Shown here: positions 26,019 through 34,835 of the stretch, piece after piece | Layout: each line of letters opens with the position of its first letter | Position numbering within the stretch: the stretch's first letter is position 1 | Source: Alkalihalobacillus sp047302405 | Lineage (GTDB): Bacteria > Bacillota > Bacilli > Bacillales > Bacillaceae_D | Direction: 5' to 3' | Assembly (NCBI RefSeq): GCF_047302405.1 | Contig: NZ_CP154853.1 | Coordinates: 1,674,001-1,738,000 of the forward strand | Length of the DNA stretch: 64,000 nt | Position numbers and translations under genes: made by a program | Notes under the pieces: generated by a model | Seen by the model: only the letters and a program-made list of their open reading frames with translations | What the model was told of the DNA's origin: nothing | Database searches by the model: none

Positions 26019-28076
26019 ATGAATGAGGAAAAGGAAATAAATGAAAATAGTAAAAATGAACAGTTAGAGTTATTTCGAAGTGAAGATAATCAAGATAAAG
26101 TCATGACGACAAATCAAGGTTTAAAACTATCAGAGGATGAACTATCTCTCACTGTAGGAGAACGTGGCCCTACTCTTATGGAGGACTTTCATTTCCGAGA
26201 AAAAATAACTCATTTTGACCATGAACGTATTCCAGAACGAGTTGTGCACGCACGAGGGTTTGCCGCACATGGTGAGTTTGAGGTTTATGAATCGTTGAAA
26301 CCTTTTACAATGGCGAAGTTTTTACAAAAACCGAAAAAGAAAACACCTGTTTTTGTCCGTTTTTCAACAGTGGTTGGTTCACGCGGATCCCTTGATACAC
26401 CAAGAGATGCACGGGGATTTGCGGCAAAATTTTATACCGAAGAAGGAAATTATGATTTGGTCGCCAATAATATCCCTGTTTTCTTTATTCAGGATGGGAT
26501 TAAATTCCCTGATGTCGTTCATGCGATTAAACCAGAACCTCATAATGAAATGCCTCAAGCAAGTGCTGCACATGATACATTTTGGGATTGGGTTTCACAA
26601 AACCAAGAATCAGCTAACATGATTATGTGGTTAATGAGTGATCGAGCGATTCCAAGAAGTTTTAGAATGATGGAAGGATTTGGGGTACATACGTTCCGAT
26701 TGATAAACGAGGAAGGAAAAGCTCATTTTGTTAAATTTCATTGGAAACCGGTTTTAGGGACCCATTCTTTAGTCTGGGATGAAGCTCAAAAGTTAGGAGG
26801 AAAAGACCCCGATTATATGCGGAGAGATTTATGGGACGCGATTAATACGGGGAATTATCCTGAATACGAATTAGGGTTACAAATCATTGAAGAAAAAGAT
26901 GAATTCGCTTTTGATTTTGATATTCTTGATCCAACGAAGATATGGCCAGAAGAAGATGTACCTGTAAAGCTTGTTGGTAAAATGACCTTAAATCGAAATG
27001 TGGACAATGTTTTTGCGGAAACAGAGCAAGTCGCCTTTCATCCTGGAAATGTTGTCCCAGGAATTGATTTTACAAATGATCCTCTCTTGCAAGCTCGTTT
27101 ATTTTCTTATACAGATACTCAGCTACTTCGACTCGGGGGACCTAATTTTCATGAAATTCCGATTAATCGGCCAGTATGTCCGTTTTTTAATAATCAACGC
27201 GACGGGTTCGGACGTCAAACGATTAACAAAGGACAAGTAACGTATCATAATAATGCTCTGGCCAATAATTCACCAAAAACAGTGGGTGGGGCAGAGGGAG
27301 GTTACGTTCATTACCAAGAAAAAGTCGAAGGTAGAAAAATTCGTGCTCGAGCTCAAAGTTTTAAGGATCACTTCTCGCAAGCGACTCTATTCTGGAACAG
27401 TATGAGTGCTTCTGAAAAGCAACATATCGTCGATGCTTTTCGATTTGAACTTAGTAAAGTAAAAAGCAAAGCGATTAGACAAAGTGTGGTCGATATGTTT
27501 GGCAATGTAAGCGTAGAAATGACGACCGCTTTCGCTCAAACAATTGACACAATCCCACCACAATCAGATGGTACAGATATAACGAAATCATCGCCTGCTC
27601 TCAGTCAAGAATTAACACCGAAAACAGCCTTGACACGTAAGGTTGCCGTTGTGATCGCAGAAGGATATGATGGAGCAATTGTAAATGAGGTATTAAAAAA
27701 CCTACAAACATCGGGAGTCCAAGCCGCTATTTTAAGCGATAAACTCGGCATCATTAAAGGTTCAGACAATAGCAAACTGGAAGCAAAACACACTTTTTTG
27801 ACCGATGCTTCAGTTGCATTTGATGCGATTTATGTAAATGGTGGAAATAAAGCGAATACGAGCTTTGAAATGGAAGCGAAAATGTTTCTTAAAGAAGCCT
27901 TCACTCATTATAAGCCGATTGCATTAAGTAATGAAGGCAAGCAGTGGTTTGAAGCTCAAAACTTAGCAAGAGAAGCAGGTGTCCTTCTTTTTGATAATCA
28001 GGAAAGCAATGTTTTTGCTAGTGATTTTGTCGAAGCCATTGCGGCTCATCGTTTTTGGGAAAGAAAAGTCAATTAA
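26019..28076 (+). CDS. katE: Large-subunit catalase (KatE/HPII type, clade 2)
   Basis: Haem catalase, 685 residues, breaking down hydrogen peroxide. Visible: catalytic His in RVVHARGFAAHG (near residue 85), the Asn segment DLVANNIPVFFIQDGIKFPD, the haem-ligand Tyr in ARLFSYTDTQLLRLG, and a C-terminal DJ-1/flavodoxin-like domain (about 540-685, from RKVAVVIAEGYDGA) that marks the large-subunit clade. AAAGGAGCG precedes the ATG. In Bacillus such genes are often under sigma-B; GGGTAG at 25977-25982 resembles a sigma-B -10 box but no convincing -35 was found. Its terminator has been split by an IS3 insertion. Confidence 0.93.
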   Translation: MNEEKEINENSKNEQLELFRSEDNQDKVMTTNQGLKLSEDELSLTVGERGPTLMEDFHFREKITHFDHERIPERVVHARGFAAHGEFEVYESLKPFTMAKFLQKPKKKTPVFVRFSTVVGSRGSLDTPRDARGFAAKFYTEEGNYDLVANNIPVFFIQDGIKFPDVVHAIKPEPHNEMPQASAAHDTFWDWVSQNQESANMIMWLMSDRAIPRSFRMMEGFGVHTFRLINEEGKAHFVKFHWKPVLGTHSLVWDEAQKLGGKDPDYMRRDLWDAINTGNYPEYELGLQIIEEKDEFAFDFDILDPTKIWPEEDVPVKLVGKMTLNRNVDNVFAETEQVAFHPGNVVPGIDFTNDPLLQARLFSYTDTQLLRLGGPNFHEIPINRPVCPFFNNQRDGFGRQTINKGQVTYHNNALANNSPKTVGGAEGGYVHYQEKVEGRKIRARAQSFKDHFSQATLFWNSMSASEKQHIVDAFRFELSKVKSKAIRQSVVDMFGNVSVEMTTAFAQTIDTIPPQSDGTDITKSSPALSQELTPKTALTRKVAVVIAEGYDGAIVNEVLKNLQTSGVQAAILSDKLGIIKGSDNSKLEAKHTFLTDASVAFDAIYVNGGNKANTSFEMEAKMFLKEAFTHYKPIALSNEGKQWFEAQNLAREAGVLLFDNQESNVFASDFVEAIAAHRFWERKVN

Positions 28077-28088
28077 TTAAACAACAAA

Positions 28089-28102
28089 GAAAACACCCTC
28101 AA
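28089..28102 (+). terminator. Left arm of the catalase terminator, split by the IS
   Basis: GAAAACACCCTCAA here pairs perfectly with TTGAGGGTGTTTTC at 29413-29426. In the uninterrupted sequence the arms would be 18 nt apart; now 1.3 kb of IS3-family DNA lies in the loop. Confidence 0.8.
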
Positions 28103-28203
28103 ATGATAAATGTGAATATAAACTAACCTAAATTATTGGGACACTATAAAACACCTTCGAAATGGTACACTTAAACAAAGTACTAATTCGGAGGTGTTTT
28201 TGC

Positions 28204-28533
28204 ATGGGCAAAAACGTATATTCAAATGAGGTTAAGTGGTCAGTTGTGAAAGATAAGATGAGTGGTCAGTTTACTAACCGTGAGATCATGGAGAAGTATG
28301 GGATTAAAAATGTATCCCAAATCAAAACGTGGATGAAGTGGTATCGTGAAAATCAGGTTCATCGATTCGAACAACCAATAGGAAAACAATATTCATATGG
28401 TCATGGGCCTGACAGTTCAAGTAATGAAGAGAAGAAAGAACGTCAAATGAATCACTTAAAACAGGAAAATGAAATCTTAAAAAAGTATTTGGAGATCGAA
28501 AAGGAGTTGAGAAAGAAATCGTCCTCCAACTAG
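28204..28533 (+). CDS. IS3-family transposase OrfA
   Basis: A 109-residue DNA-binding subunit. The N-terminal HTH (about residues 5-50: FTNREIMEKYGIKNVSQIKT) recognises the IS ends, and the C-terminal leucine-rich coiled coil (LKQENEILKKYLEIEKEL) serves for dimerisation. The frame extends upstream to 28162, but GGAGGTG at 28191-28197 fits ATG 28204. The A-AAA-AAG heptamer at 28479-28485 allows -1 slippage into orfB. Confidence 0.88.
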   Translation: MGKNVYSNEVKWSVVKDKMSGQFTNREIMEKYGIKNVSQIKTWMKWYRENQVHRFEQPIGKQYSYGHGPDSSSNEEKKERQMNHLKQENEILKKYLEIEKELRKKSSSN

Positions 28534-29366
28534 TCCAGACTTTACGAAAAAAATATACAGTATCAGCTATTTTATCAGCTTTAAATGTTCCCAGATCCAC
28601 CTATTATCGCTGGGCATCTGCGCAATCAGTCGAGTTGTCTAAGGAAGAGGAAACGATTATTTACCTTTGTGAAAAAACAAAGTATCGATATGGTCATCGT
28701 AAAATCAAGGAGCTACTAAAACGTGACTATCTGATCAAATTAAACCGCAATACCGTTCAACGGATCATGCAGAAATACCACCTTCAATGTAGAGTCAAGC
28801 AAAAAAGAAGGTGGAAAGCTCAAGGGGAATCTGTCGTTATCGCGCCAAACTTATTACAGCGAGAGTTTCACGCAAGCAAGCCTAACCAAAAGTGGGTAAC
28901 GGATATTACCTACATTCAATATGGTCCAGACACCTTATATTTATCAACGATCATAGACTTGTTTAATAATCAAATCGTTGCTTATAAGCTTTATACTCAT
29001 CAACAAATCCCTTTGGTGATTGATACCTTGGATGAAGCACTAGAAAAGCGAGGGAACCCTAAAGGAGTCATCATCCATTCCGATCAAGGAAGTGTCTATT
29101 CTTCTTATGCTTATCAAAATCGGATAAAAGAAAAGCATTTAGTCAGTAGTATGTCACGCCGGGGAAACTGTTGGGACAACGCTGTCATTGAATCTTTCCA
29201 TTCGAACCTGAAATCAGAAGAATTTCAGTATGTTAAATTCAATTCTTTGTCTTTAGAAGAAGTAAAGGATCGTGTAGATCAATTTATGAGGTATTATAAC
29301 GAAGAGCGTATCCAAGAAAAATTAGGCTACCACACACCAATAGAGTTTGGTGATATGGCAGCCTAA
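28479..29366 (+). CDS. IS3-family transposase OrfB, made by -1 frameshift
   Basis: Catalytic half of the transposase, an rve-type DDE integrase. Read from the slippery site, the frame is open for 295 codons: a DDE-preceding HTH_21 region (VSAILSALNVPRSTYYRW, KYRYGHRKIKELL), then catalytic Asp in WVTDITYIQ, Asp in IIHSDQGSVYSS and Glu in NAVIESFHSNLKSE, ending with the usual NEERIQEKLGYHTP. No good independent ribosome site exists (first in-frame start is TTG 28635), so expression as an OrfAB fusion is expected. Confidence 0.88.
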   Translation, partial: KKVFGDRKGVEKEIVLQLVQTLRKKYTVSAILSALNVPRSTYYRWASAQSVELSKEEETIIYLCEKTKYRYGHRKIKELLKRDYLIKLNRNTVQRIMQKYHLQCRVKQKRRWKAQGESVVIAPNLLQREFHASKPNQKWVTDITYIQYGPDTLYLSTIIDLFNNQIVAYKLYTHQQIPLVIDTLDEALEKRGNPKGVIIHSDQGSVYSSYAYQNRIKEKHLVSSMSRRGNCWDNAVIESFHSNLKSEEFQYVKFNSLSLEEVKDRVDQFMRYYNEERIQEKLGYHTPIEFGDMAA

Positions 29367-29499
29367 GAAGGTGTTTTATTACTGTCTCAAATGACTAGGT
29401 CAGTCTAATAAATTGAGGGTGTTTTCATTAAATGGATGTAGTGTAAGTCTTTATTAAAATAAGTAAAACAAGCACTAAAAGCCCCTGTCTTACAAATGT

Positions 29500-29733
29500 T
29501 CATTTATACTCGTTTTCATGATGGTTGACTTCGTCTTTAATTTCTTCTCGTAAACTATTAATACTTTCTTTACGATTTTGATTCTTTTGCTCAAGTTGTT
29601 GTTTTTCCTCATCACTTAGATCATTCGAGTGTGCATTCATGTACTCTCGGGTCTTATCGATGTTTTGCAAAGTATGCCCGATTGTGTTTTCAATTCTTTC
29701 AGCATTATTTGAACGGTCGTCTGATTTTGCCAT
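29500..29733 (-). CDS. tlp: Small acid-soluble spore protein Tlp
   Basis: A 77-residue hydrophilic protein of the Tlp family, packed in the spore core and made in the forespore late in sporulation. Typical text: KSDDRSNNAERIENTIGHT and MNAHSNDLSDEEKQQLEQKN. The frame opens upstream, but GGAGGAGGTTAAT sets ATG 29733. A forespore (sigma-G) promoter would be expected; none was clear. It indicates an endospore former. Confidence 0.92.
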   Translation of the reverse strand: MAKSDDRSNNAERIENTIGHTLQNIDKTREYMNAHSNDLSDEEKQQLEQKNQNRKESINSLREEIKDEVNHHENEYK

Positions 29734-29851
29734 ATTAACCTCCTCCTTTTTCATCATTAGTATTTCTATACTTGAACAAATTATGTGGTTAAAAATTTAA
29801 AATTAAAAAAGTAAATTTAAGTAAACAAAAAAGACAATGGAGGGAGAAAAA

Positions 29852-30781
29852 ATGAAAAAATTAAGTTGGCTTTTATTCGGAATATTTATATTAGTGGCTT
29901 GCAATCAATCTGGGGGAAGTGATGCAAAAGATTGGGAGCTTGAGGGTTTTGTTCTAGCAGTGGACGACAGGGTTATGATGAACGAAAAAGACCTCGGACT
30001 TGTTTCCCTTTCTAACATTGAAGGTGGCGAAATTGGTGACTATCTAAAGGTAAATATTGAAGCACTAATGGAATCATACCCCTATCAAGCAAACGTAACC
30101 AATTACAAAATCGAGGAACCACACTTACCTGAAACGGCATCTATTAGTAGTCAAGAAGCGATTCAAATTGCTTACCCAGCTGTTCTTGAAGAGCTAGGCA
30201 TGGCTTCCTATTTTGAAGGAACTAAAGTAGTTAGTGTTCATGATGTCTTTTACGAGCAAGAGCGTAATATTTGGGTTGTCTCCTTTTTATCGTCAGAGAG
30301 CGGAGACATTCAGCAAGAAGTTGATGGAATAACTGGAGAAGTACTAGCCTCTTTACCGCATCAAACTGGCTCTTTTTGGATTGAAGGATATGTTAGCTCG
30401 ACCTCTAGCTCGGGAACATTAATTCATTTTAAAAACAGTGGTCTTGTTTTTGTTTCTGGAGTGAGTGGAGCGGAACTTGGAGACTTTATTCGAATAGAAG
30501 TAGAAGCAATCTTGGAATCTTGGCCAGGGCAAGCGCACCCTCTTGATTTTGAAATCGTTGAACCTGAACATCCAGCAGGAGCGATCCTAAATGCGAAAGA
30601 AGCGATTCAAGAAGCTTACCCAAATGTTTTAGAAAATTTAGGTTTAGAATCGACTTATAAAGGCCTCCATTACGTCACGGTTCAACAGGTGGATTATGAT
30701 CAGGAGACGGGAGAATGGTTCATCACTTTCATCTCAACAGAAGAAGGGGAAATCATTTTTAGAATTTCAGATTCCAACTAA
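29852..30781 (+). CDS. Lipoprotein with two tandem homologous halves
   Basis: A secreted, membrane-anchored protein of unknown role (309 residues). The signal peptide ends at lipobox LVAC. The mature part is an internal duplication: each half has a short beta domain (EGFVLAVDDRVMM / EGYVSSTSSSGTL, then GGEIGDYLKVNIEALMESYP / GAELGDFIRIEVEAILESWP, like the DUF3221/YobA fold) followed by a PepSY-like segment (EAIQIAYPAVLEELG / EAIQEAYPNVLENLG and IWVVSFLSSESGDI / EWFITFISTEEGEI). GGAGGGAG precedes ATG 29852. Single-unit relatives are common in Bacillus. Confidence 0.75.
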   Translation: MKKLSWLLFGIFILVACNQSGGSDAKDWELEGFVLAVDDRVMMNEKDLGLVSLSNIEGGEIGDYLKVNIEALMESYPYQANVTNYKIEEPHLPETASISSQEAIQIAYPAVLEELGMASYFEGTKVVSVHDVFYEQERNIWVVSFLSSESGDIQQEVDGITGEVLASLPHQTGSFWIEGYVSSTSSSGTLIHFKNSGLVFVSGVSGAELGDFIRIEVEAILESWPGQAHPLDFEIVEPEHPAGAILNAKEAIQEAYPNVLENLGLESTYKGLHYVTVQQVDYDQETGEWFITFISTEEGEIIFRISDSN

Positions 30782-30906
30782 CGACAGATAAGAAGAACAT
30801 AATATTATTATGTAAACTTAAATTACTGACGTATAAAAAAGGGAAAACTAACATACATTATTCATATTGTTAAATAATATCGTTTTTTAATAATGGAGGG
30901 TAATGT

Positions 30907-31179
30907 ATGGTAAATCGCGAGCAGCATGATCAAGGGTACAATGATTTAGCTCAAGTACAGATGGCGATTGAGTCAGCTCAACATATGGTTGGGCAAGCAA
31001 CCGTTAATATGGATGAGGGGCAATTAAAAGCAGCAACCGATGCTCTGAATCAAGCAAAGGAACAATATCAAAAAGCTGCTAGCCACCAAAATGGGATGAA
31101 TGCTTATTTTTTTGAAACTTCTTCTGAAATTCTTGGTCGGGCAGAGCAACAATTAACTCAAGCGAAGAAAAAAGATTAA
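30907..31179 (+). CDS. DUF2564 family protein
   Basis: A 90-residue, highly helical protein resembling the DUF2564 family restricted to Bacillales: GYNDLAQVQMAIESAQHMVG, GQLKAATDALNQAKEQYQKA, with a C-terminal AEQQLTQAKKK. No function is known. TGGAGGGTA precedes the ATG. It ends at a bidirectional terminator shared with the HesB-like gene. Confidence 0.7.
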   Translation: MVNREQHDQGYNDLAQVQMAIESAQHMVGQATVNMDEGQLKAATDALNQAKEQYQKAASHQNGMNAYFFETSSEILGRAEQQLTQAKKKD

Positions 31180-31185
31180 ATAGCG

Positions 31186-31220
31186 AAAGAATCATGACCT
31201 TCATTAAGTCATGATTCTTT
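31186..31220. terminator. Bidirectional terminator
   Basis: AAAGAATCATGAC and GTCATGATTCTTT pair perfectly around a 9-nt loop, with a T-run on the plus side. It overlaps the 3' end of the HesB-like gene and serves both convergent genes. Confidence 0.88.
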
Positions 31221-31526
31221 TTTATCTTCTGGGTGGTCGATATTATCAAAGGTTGGATGCTCTATTTTTAAATAGCCTAAATCAACATTGTAGTCAATGC
31301 TCATCCCATTTAAATACCAGAAATCATCTTCTTCTACAAAGAAGATAACATCATCTATTTTAATGACATAAGCCCGTTCAGAAGGTGTATCACGCATGAC
31401 TCCAACCGAGAATCCACCAGATCCAACCCCTCCGATACGTACAAATAACCTTAAATTATCTCCTTGATTGAGCTCCATCTCTTTTATATATAAACGAGCT
31501 GCTGATTCTGTTAATGTTATATTCAT
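31209..31526 (-). CDS. HesB-like (IscA-fold) protein, YneR type
   Basis: A 105-residue protein with the HesB/IscA fold (ITLTESAARLYIKEMELNQG, LRLFVRIGGVGSGGFSVG, DDVIFFVEEDDFWYLNGM). True IscA proteins bind iron or Fe-S clusters through three cysteines; this one has none, like the B. subtilis YneR/YqkB group, so Fe-S assembly by that route is unlikely. GGAGGAGAAATAACG precedes the ATG. Role unknown. Confidence 0.8.
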   Translation of the reverse strand: MNITLTESAARLYIKEMELNQGDNLRLFVRIGGVGSGGFSVGVMRDTPSERAYVIKIDDVIFFVEEDDFWYLNGMSIDYNVDLGYLKIEHPTFDNIDHPEDKKES

Positions 31527-31667
31527 CGTTATTTCTCCTCCTACCTAACGATACTATACCATGAAATCGTTATTCTGAAAAAAGATAGCCAAAATAGAAG
31601 GGAAAACGATTCGATTGTCGAAATAATTAATGAACGTTATTTTTAGAGAAGAAAGGATTAGATACAT

Positions 31668-33185
31668 ATGGAAACAACTAAACAGCAAACGGAAATTGAA
31701 TTCCGAAATTATTTAAAGAAAATGAATAGCTATCGTCAAGCACTCGGTCTTCTAGGCTGGGATTCACGTACTGGAGCCCCGAAAAAAGGGATGATTCATC
31801 GCTCTGAAGTCATTGGGACTTTATCATCTGAACTCTTTCAAATGTCCACATCCAATGAGATGGCGAACTTTTTAAAAGAGCTACAGCAACCTGAAATTTT
31901 CGAAGGTCTTTCTGAGGTTACCCAAAAAAGTGTGGAAGAAATGCAAAAGAGCTATGACAAAAATATGAAAATCCCTAAAGATGAATTTAAAGATTTTATC
32001 GTCTTACGCTCAAAAGCGGAAAATGCGTGGGAGGAAGCAAAAGAGAAAAATGATTTCTCCATGTTTCAGCCATATTTAGAAAAAATCGTGGAATTTCAGA
32101 AGAAGTTTATTGGCTATCGCGGTTATGAGGGTCATCCATATAACACTCTCTTAGATGATTACGAGCCAGGTGTATTTGTTGATACTTTGGACGAAGTGTT
32201 TGGTGATTTAAAAGGCAAATTAATTCCATTAGTAAAAGGAGTAACGGAGTCTAAGCATCAACCCAAAAATGATTTTCTATTTGCTCATTTCCCGAAAGAA
32301 AAACAGCACGAGTTAAGTGTAGCCATTTTAAAAGAAATTGGCTTTGACTTTGAGGCAGGACGATTAGACGAAACCGTTCATCCATTTGCAATGGGATTAA
32401 ACCCTGGTGATGTACGTGTTACAACAAAATATAACGAAAATGACTTCAGAGTCTCTTTATACGGAACGATCCATGAAGGTGGTCATGCTCTATATGAACA
32501 AAACATTTCAGAAGATTTAGTAGGGACACCTCTTTGTGGCGGAACTTCAATGGGCATTCATGAATCCCAATCATTATTTTTAGAGAAATTTGTCGGGCAA
32601 AATGAAAAGTTTTTAGAAAGAAATTATTCCGTCATTAAAAAATGCTCCAATGGACAATTTGATGAGGTCACACTTGAAGATTTCTACTTTGCCGTTAACG
32701 AAGCAAAACCTTCACTCATTCGAATTGAAGCGGATGAGTTAACGTATTGTTTACACATTATCCTTCGTTATGAATTAGAGAAAGCTTTAATTTCCGGAGA
32801 GCTTGAAGTAAAAGACTTACCAAATGCATGGAATGATAAAATGGAAGAGTACTTAGGCATTCGTCCGTCTCACAATGGCGAAGGTGTTCTACAAGATGTA
32901 CATTGGTCAATGGGGTCATTTGGTTACTTCCCATCCTATGCCTTAGGGTACATCTACGCTGCCCAAATGAAAGAAGAAATCATCAAAGATATCCCTGATT
33001 ATGACGAATTGTTACTTTCTGGTGATAACTCGAAAATCCGCAATTGGTTAACTGAAAAAGTACACAAACATGGTGGGATGAAAAAACCAGCAGAAATTAT
33101 TGAAAATATTACAGGTGGTGGCATTAATTCGGAACCACTCGTCCATTATTTAACAGAAAAATATAGCCGTTTATATCAATTATGA
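31668..33185 (+). CDS. M32 family metallocarboxypeptidase
   Basis: Zinc carboxypeptidase Taq-type (505 residues), removing C-terminal residues from peptides in the cytosol. The metal motif HEGGHALYE is near residue 269 with the third ligand Glu downstream in GIHESQSLFLE, and the family motif GLRIEADELTY appears as LIRIEADELTYCLH. IRPSHNGEGVLQDVHWS is also characteristic. The length matches B. subtilis YpwA. It ends at a hairpin terminator. Confidence 0.93.
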   Translation: METTKQQTEIEFRNYLKKMNSYRQALGLLGWDSRTGAPKKGMIHRSEVIGTLSSELFQMSTSNEMANFLKELQQPEIFEGLSEVTQKSVEEMQKSYDKNMKIPKDEFKDFIVLRSKAENAWEEAKEKNDFSMFQPYLEKIVEFQKKFIGYRGYEGHPYNTLLDDYEPGVFVDTLDEVFGDLKGKLIPLVKGVTESKHQPKNDFLFAHFPKEKQHELSVAILKEIGFDFEAGRLDETVHPFAMGLNPGDVRVTTKYNENDFRVSLYGTIHEGGHALYEQNISEDLVGTPLCGGTSMGIHESQSLFLEKFVGQNEKFLERNYSVIKKCSNGQFDEVTLEDFYFAVNEAKPSLIRIEADELTYCLHIILRYELEKALISGELEVKDLPNAWNDKMEEYLGIRPSHNGEGVLQDVHWSMGSFGYFPSYALGYIYAAQMKEEIIKDIPDYDELLLSGDNSKIRNWLTEKVHKHGGMKKPAEIIENITGGGINSEPLVHYLTEKYSRLYQL

Positions 33186-33233
33186 GAATAAGTTTATGAT
33201 ATTAATATTATGTTAACTTATTGTTGGTCTAAG

Positions 33234-33270
33234 GACCGTAAATAGGGGAAAACTCTATTTACGGTCTTAT
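33234..33270. terminator. Bidirectional terminator
   Basis: GACCGTAAATAG and CTATTTACGGTC form a perfect 12-bp stem around a 9-nt loop, followed by TTATTT. It lies between the convergent carboxypeptidase and GNAT genes. Confidence 0.85.
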
Positions 33271-33280
33271 TTCATTTATC

Positions 33281-33676
33281 TCAAGCATCTAAGTATAAGA
33301 CGCCACCCTTACTCGCATTAAATCCAGCAACGCGATAAAAATTCTCATTTCCAGACTCAAAAGTAACGGTCAAAATCTCTAAACCAAACTTTTTTGCTTC
33401 TTCAATTAAAGCTTGCACAAGTGTGACACCGATTCCTCGGTTCTGATACTGCGGGTCCACCATAATGTCTTCTAAATAGCCGTGCTCTAAACCCATTCCA
33501 CATACATAACCAAAAGCAATCAGTTCATTTTCATCATTACGAACACCCGCCCAAAAATTACAGCGCTCCAAAAGAGTTGGAAAGTCTTGCTCGCGACGAC
33601 CCCAGCCTATTTTCTCTCGTAATGTTGGCACCTCTAATCTATCTAATGGCATATTGATTTCAACATTGATTTCCAT
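33281..33676 (-). CDS. GNAT family N-acetyltransferase
   Basis: A 131-residue acyl-CoA-dependent acetyltransferase. The acetyl-CoA loop is QYQNRGIGVTLVQALIEEA, preceded by GYLEDIMVDP and followed by LTVTFESGNENFYRVAGF. The substrate is unknown. GGGGGAAG precedes the ATG. It is downstream of, and convergent-terminator-linked to, the M32 peptidase gene; the recombinase gene behind it runs the same way. Confidence 0.88.
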   Translation of the reverse strand: MEINVEINMPLDRLEVPTLREKIGWGRREQDFPTLLERCNFWAGVRNDENELIAFGYVCGMGLEHGYLEDIMVDPQYQNRGIGVTLVQALIEEAKKFGLEILTVTFESGNENFYRVAGFNASKGGVLYLDA

Positions 33677-33714
33677 TGAACTTCCCCCTTTACTCTATTT
33701 ATTATAAATGACCT

Positions 33715-34806
33715 TTATTCATTTGTGATCAATAAATTTGCAATCGCTTTCTCGCGAGCTTCCTGCTGAACATGGGCATAAACTTGAGTGGTTGATACCG
33801 ACTCGTGTCCGAGTAAACTTTGAACGGTTAAGACATCGGTTCCAGAGGCGACAAGCTCCGTTGCAAAACTATGACGCAGTTTATGAGCACTTATTTTTTT
33901 GAAAGTTAAAAAGGGAAGCTGATGTTTGGCTTGCTCGATCGTCCGTTTAATCATTTTTTGTAAGCTACTAATGGACACCCCGTTTGTATAAGCTTTCTTC
34001 GTGAAATCATAGCCTACTATAAAATAGTCATCCGCATCACTTGGCCTTTGAGCAATCGGAATATCGTGTAAATACTGTTTCATCACGTTGATCGTTGCTG
34101 CTGAAAGAGGGATCGATCGTTCTTTATTTCCTTTTCCTTTAATCTTCAGTCGCGATTGGCTGAAATCAATTTGTCCAATCGATAAATAAGCCAGTTCAGA
34201 AATCCGTAGTCCAGTGGTCATCAGTAAATAGAACGTAACATAATCTCTATATTTTAATTTCTCTTGATAAAAGGCTTGTTTTTTTGTGGAATAATGCGGT
34301 TCTTTTAACCAACTCAACAAAGAATGAAGCTCTGGTTTTGTTAAATAAACAGGCTCTCGTTTTCCATTTTTTGGCCTTTGTACCGAAAGTACAGGATTAG
34401 AGGGGGCATCTCCTCGTTTGACTAAAAAATCAAATAATGACTGCAAAGCGGAAATTTTTCGATTAATGGTGGTCGGTTCATTTTCAAGCTCTAGAGCTAA
34501 GTAAGAAATATAATGCTCAATTCCTTCTTTTTCTATTTCTAAAAAATCATCTAATGTAATCGTTTGAGGAGAAAAAGCATCATCTCCCACGATTCGTTCT
34601 ATAAATTGAAAAAAAGCAAAATAATCATAGATGTATCGTTGGATTGTATTTTTTGAATAACCAAGGGATAGTCGGTTAACCATATACTCCTGTATGAATA
34701 GTGGCAGTTGTTCTGCTTTTTTGAATGTTTTTAATGAATTAGAATGATTTTGATTGTTATGTAATGTATGCTTATTTTTTTGATTAATTTTTGCAAATAA
34801 CGACAT
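33715..34806 (-). CDS. Tyrosine recombinase (XerC/XerD/XerS-like)
   Basis: A site-specific recombinase of 363 residues. The N-terminal SAM-like core-binding domain (about 35-140: FIQEYMVNRLSLGYSKNTIQ) is followed by a catalytic domain with Arg in TTGLRISELAYL, Lys in KGKGNKERSIPL, HKLRHSFATELV, and LLGHESVSTTQVYAHV with the nucleophile Tyr. All active-site residues are present. It opens ATG-ATG-ATA-ATG; AGGTGA best fits ATG 34806. No phage genes surround it. A 44-bp palindrome (34836-34879) lies just upstream. A second recombinase of this class is at 45100. Confidence 0.88.
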   Translation of the reverse strand: MSLFAKINQKNKHTLHNNQNHSNSLKTFKKAEQLPLFIQEYMVNRLSLGYSKNTIQRYIYDYFAFFQFIERIVGDDAFSPQTITLDDFLEIEKEGIEHYISYLALELENEPTTINRKISALQSLFDFLVKRGDAPSNPVLSVQRPKNGKREPVYLTKPELHSLLSWLKEPHYSTKKQAFYQEKLKYRDYVTFYLLMTTGLRISELAYLSIGQIDFSQSRLKIKGKGNKERSIPLSAATINVMKQYLHDIPIAQRPSDADDYFIVGYDFTKKAYTNGVSISSLQKMIKRTIEQAKHQLPFLTFKKISAHKLRHSFATELVASGTDVLTVQSLLGHESVSTTQVYAHVQQEAREKAIANLLITNE

Positions 34807-34835
34807 TATCATCACCTCATCCTTATTTTACCGCA

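Larger units (their letters stand above)
28119..29407 (+). mobile_element. IS3-family insertion sequence, 1289 bp
   Basis: Ends TAAACTAACCTAAATTATT (left) and, reading inwards from the right, TAGACTGACCTAGTCATTT. Further in, both sides share ATAAAACACCTTC. The element is flanked by a 3-bp direct repeat ATA (28116-28118 and 29408-29410), normal for the family. It contains orfA and orfB in the usual overlapping arrangement, and looks complete. Confidence 0.85.

Noticed and set aside
26019..28076. Separate DJ-1 gene fused by error to catalase
   Set aside because: A C-terminal DJ-1-like domain is normal in large-subunit catalases, and the frame is continuous.
33715..34806. Prophage integrase
   Set aside because: No phage structural, lysis or repressor genes are nearby, and the surrounding genes are ordinary chromosomal ones.
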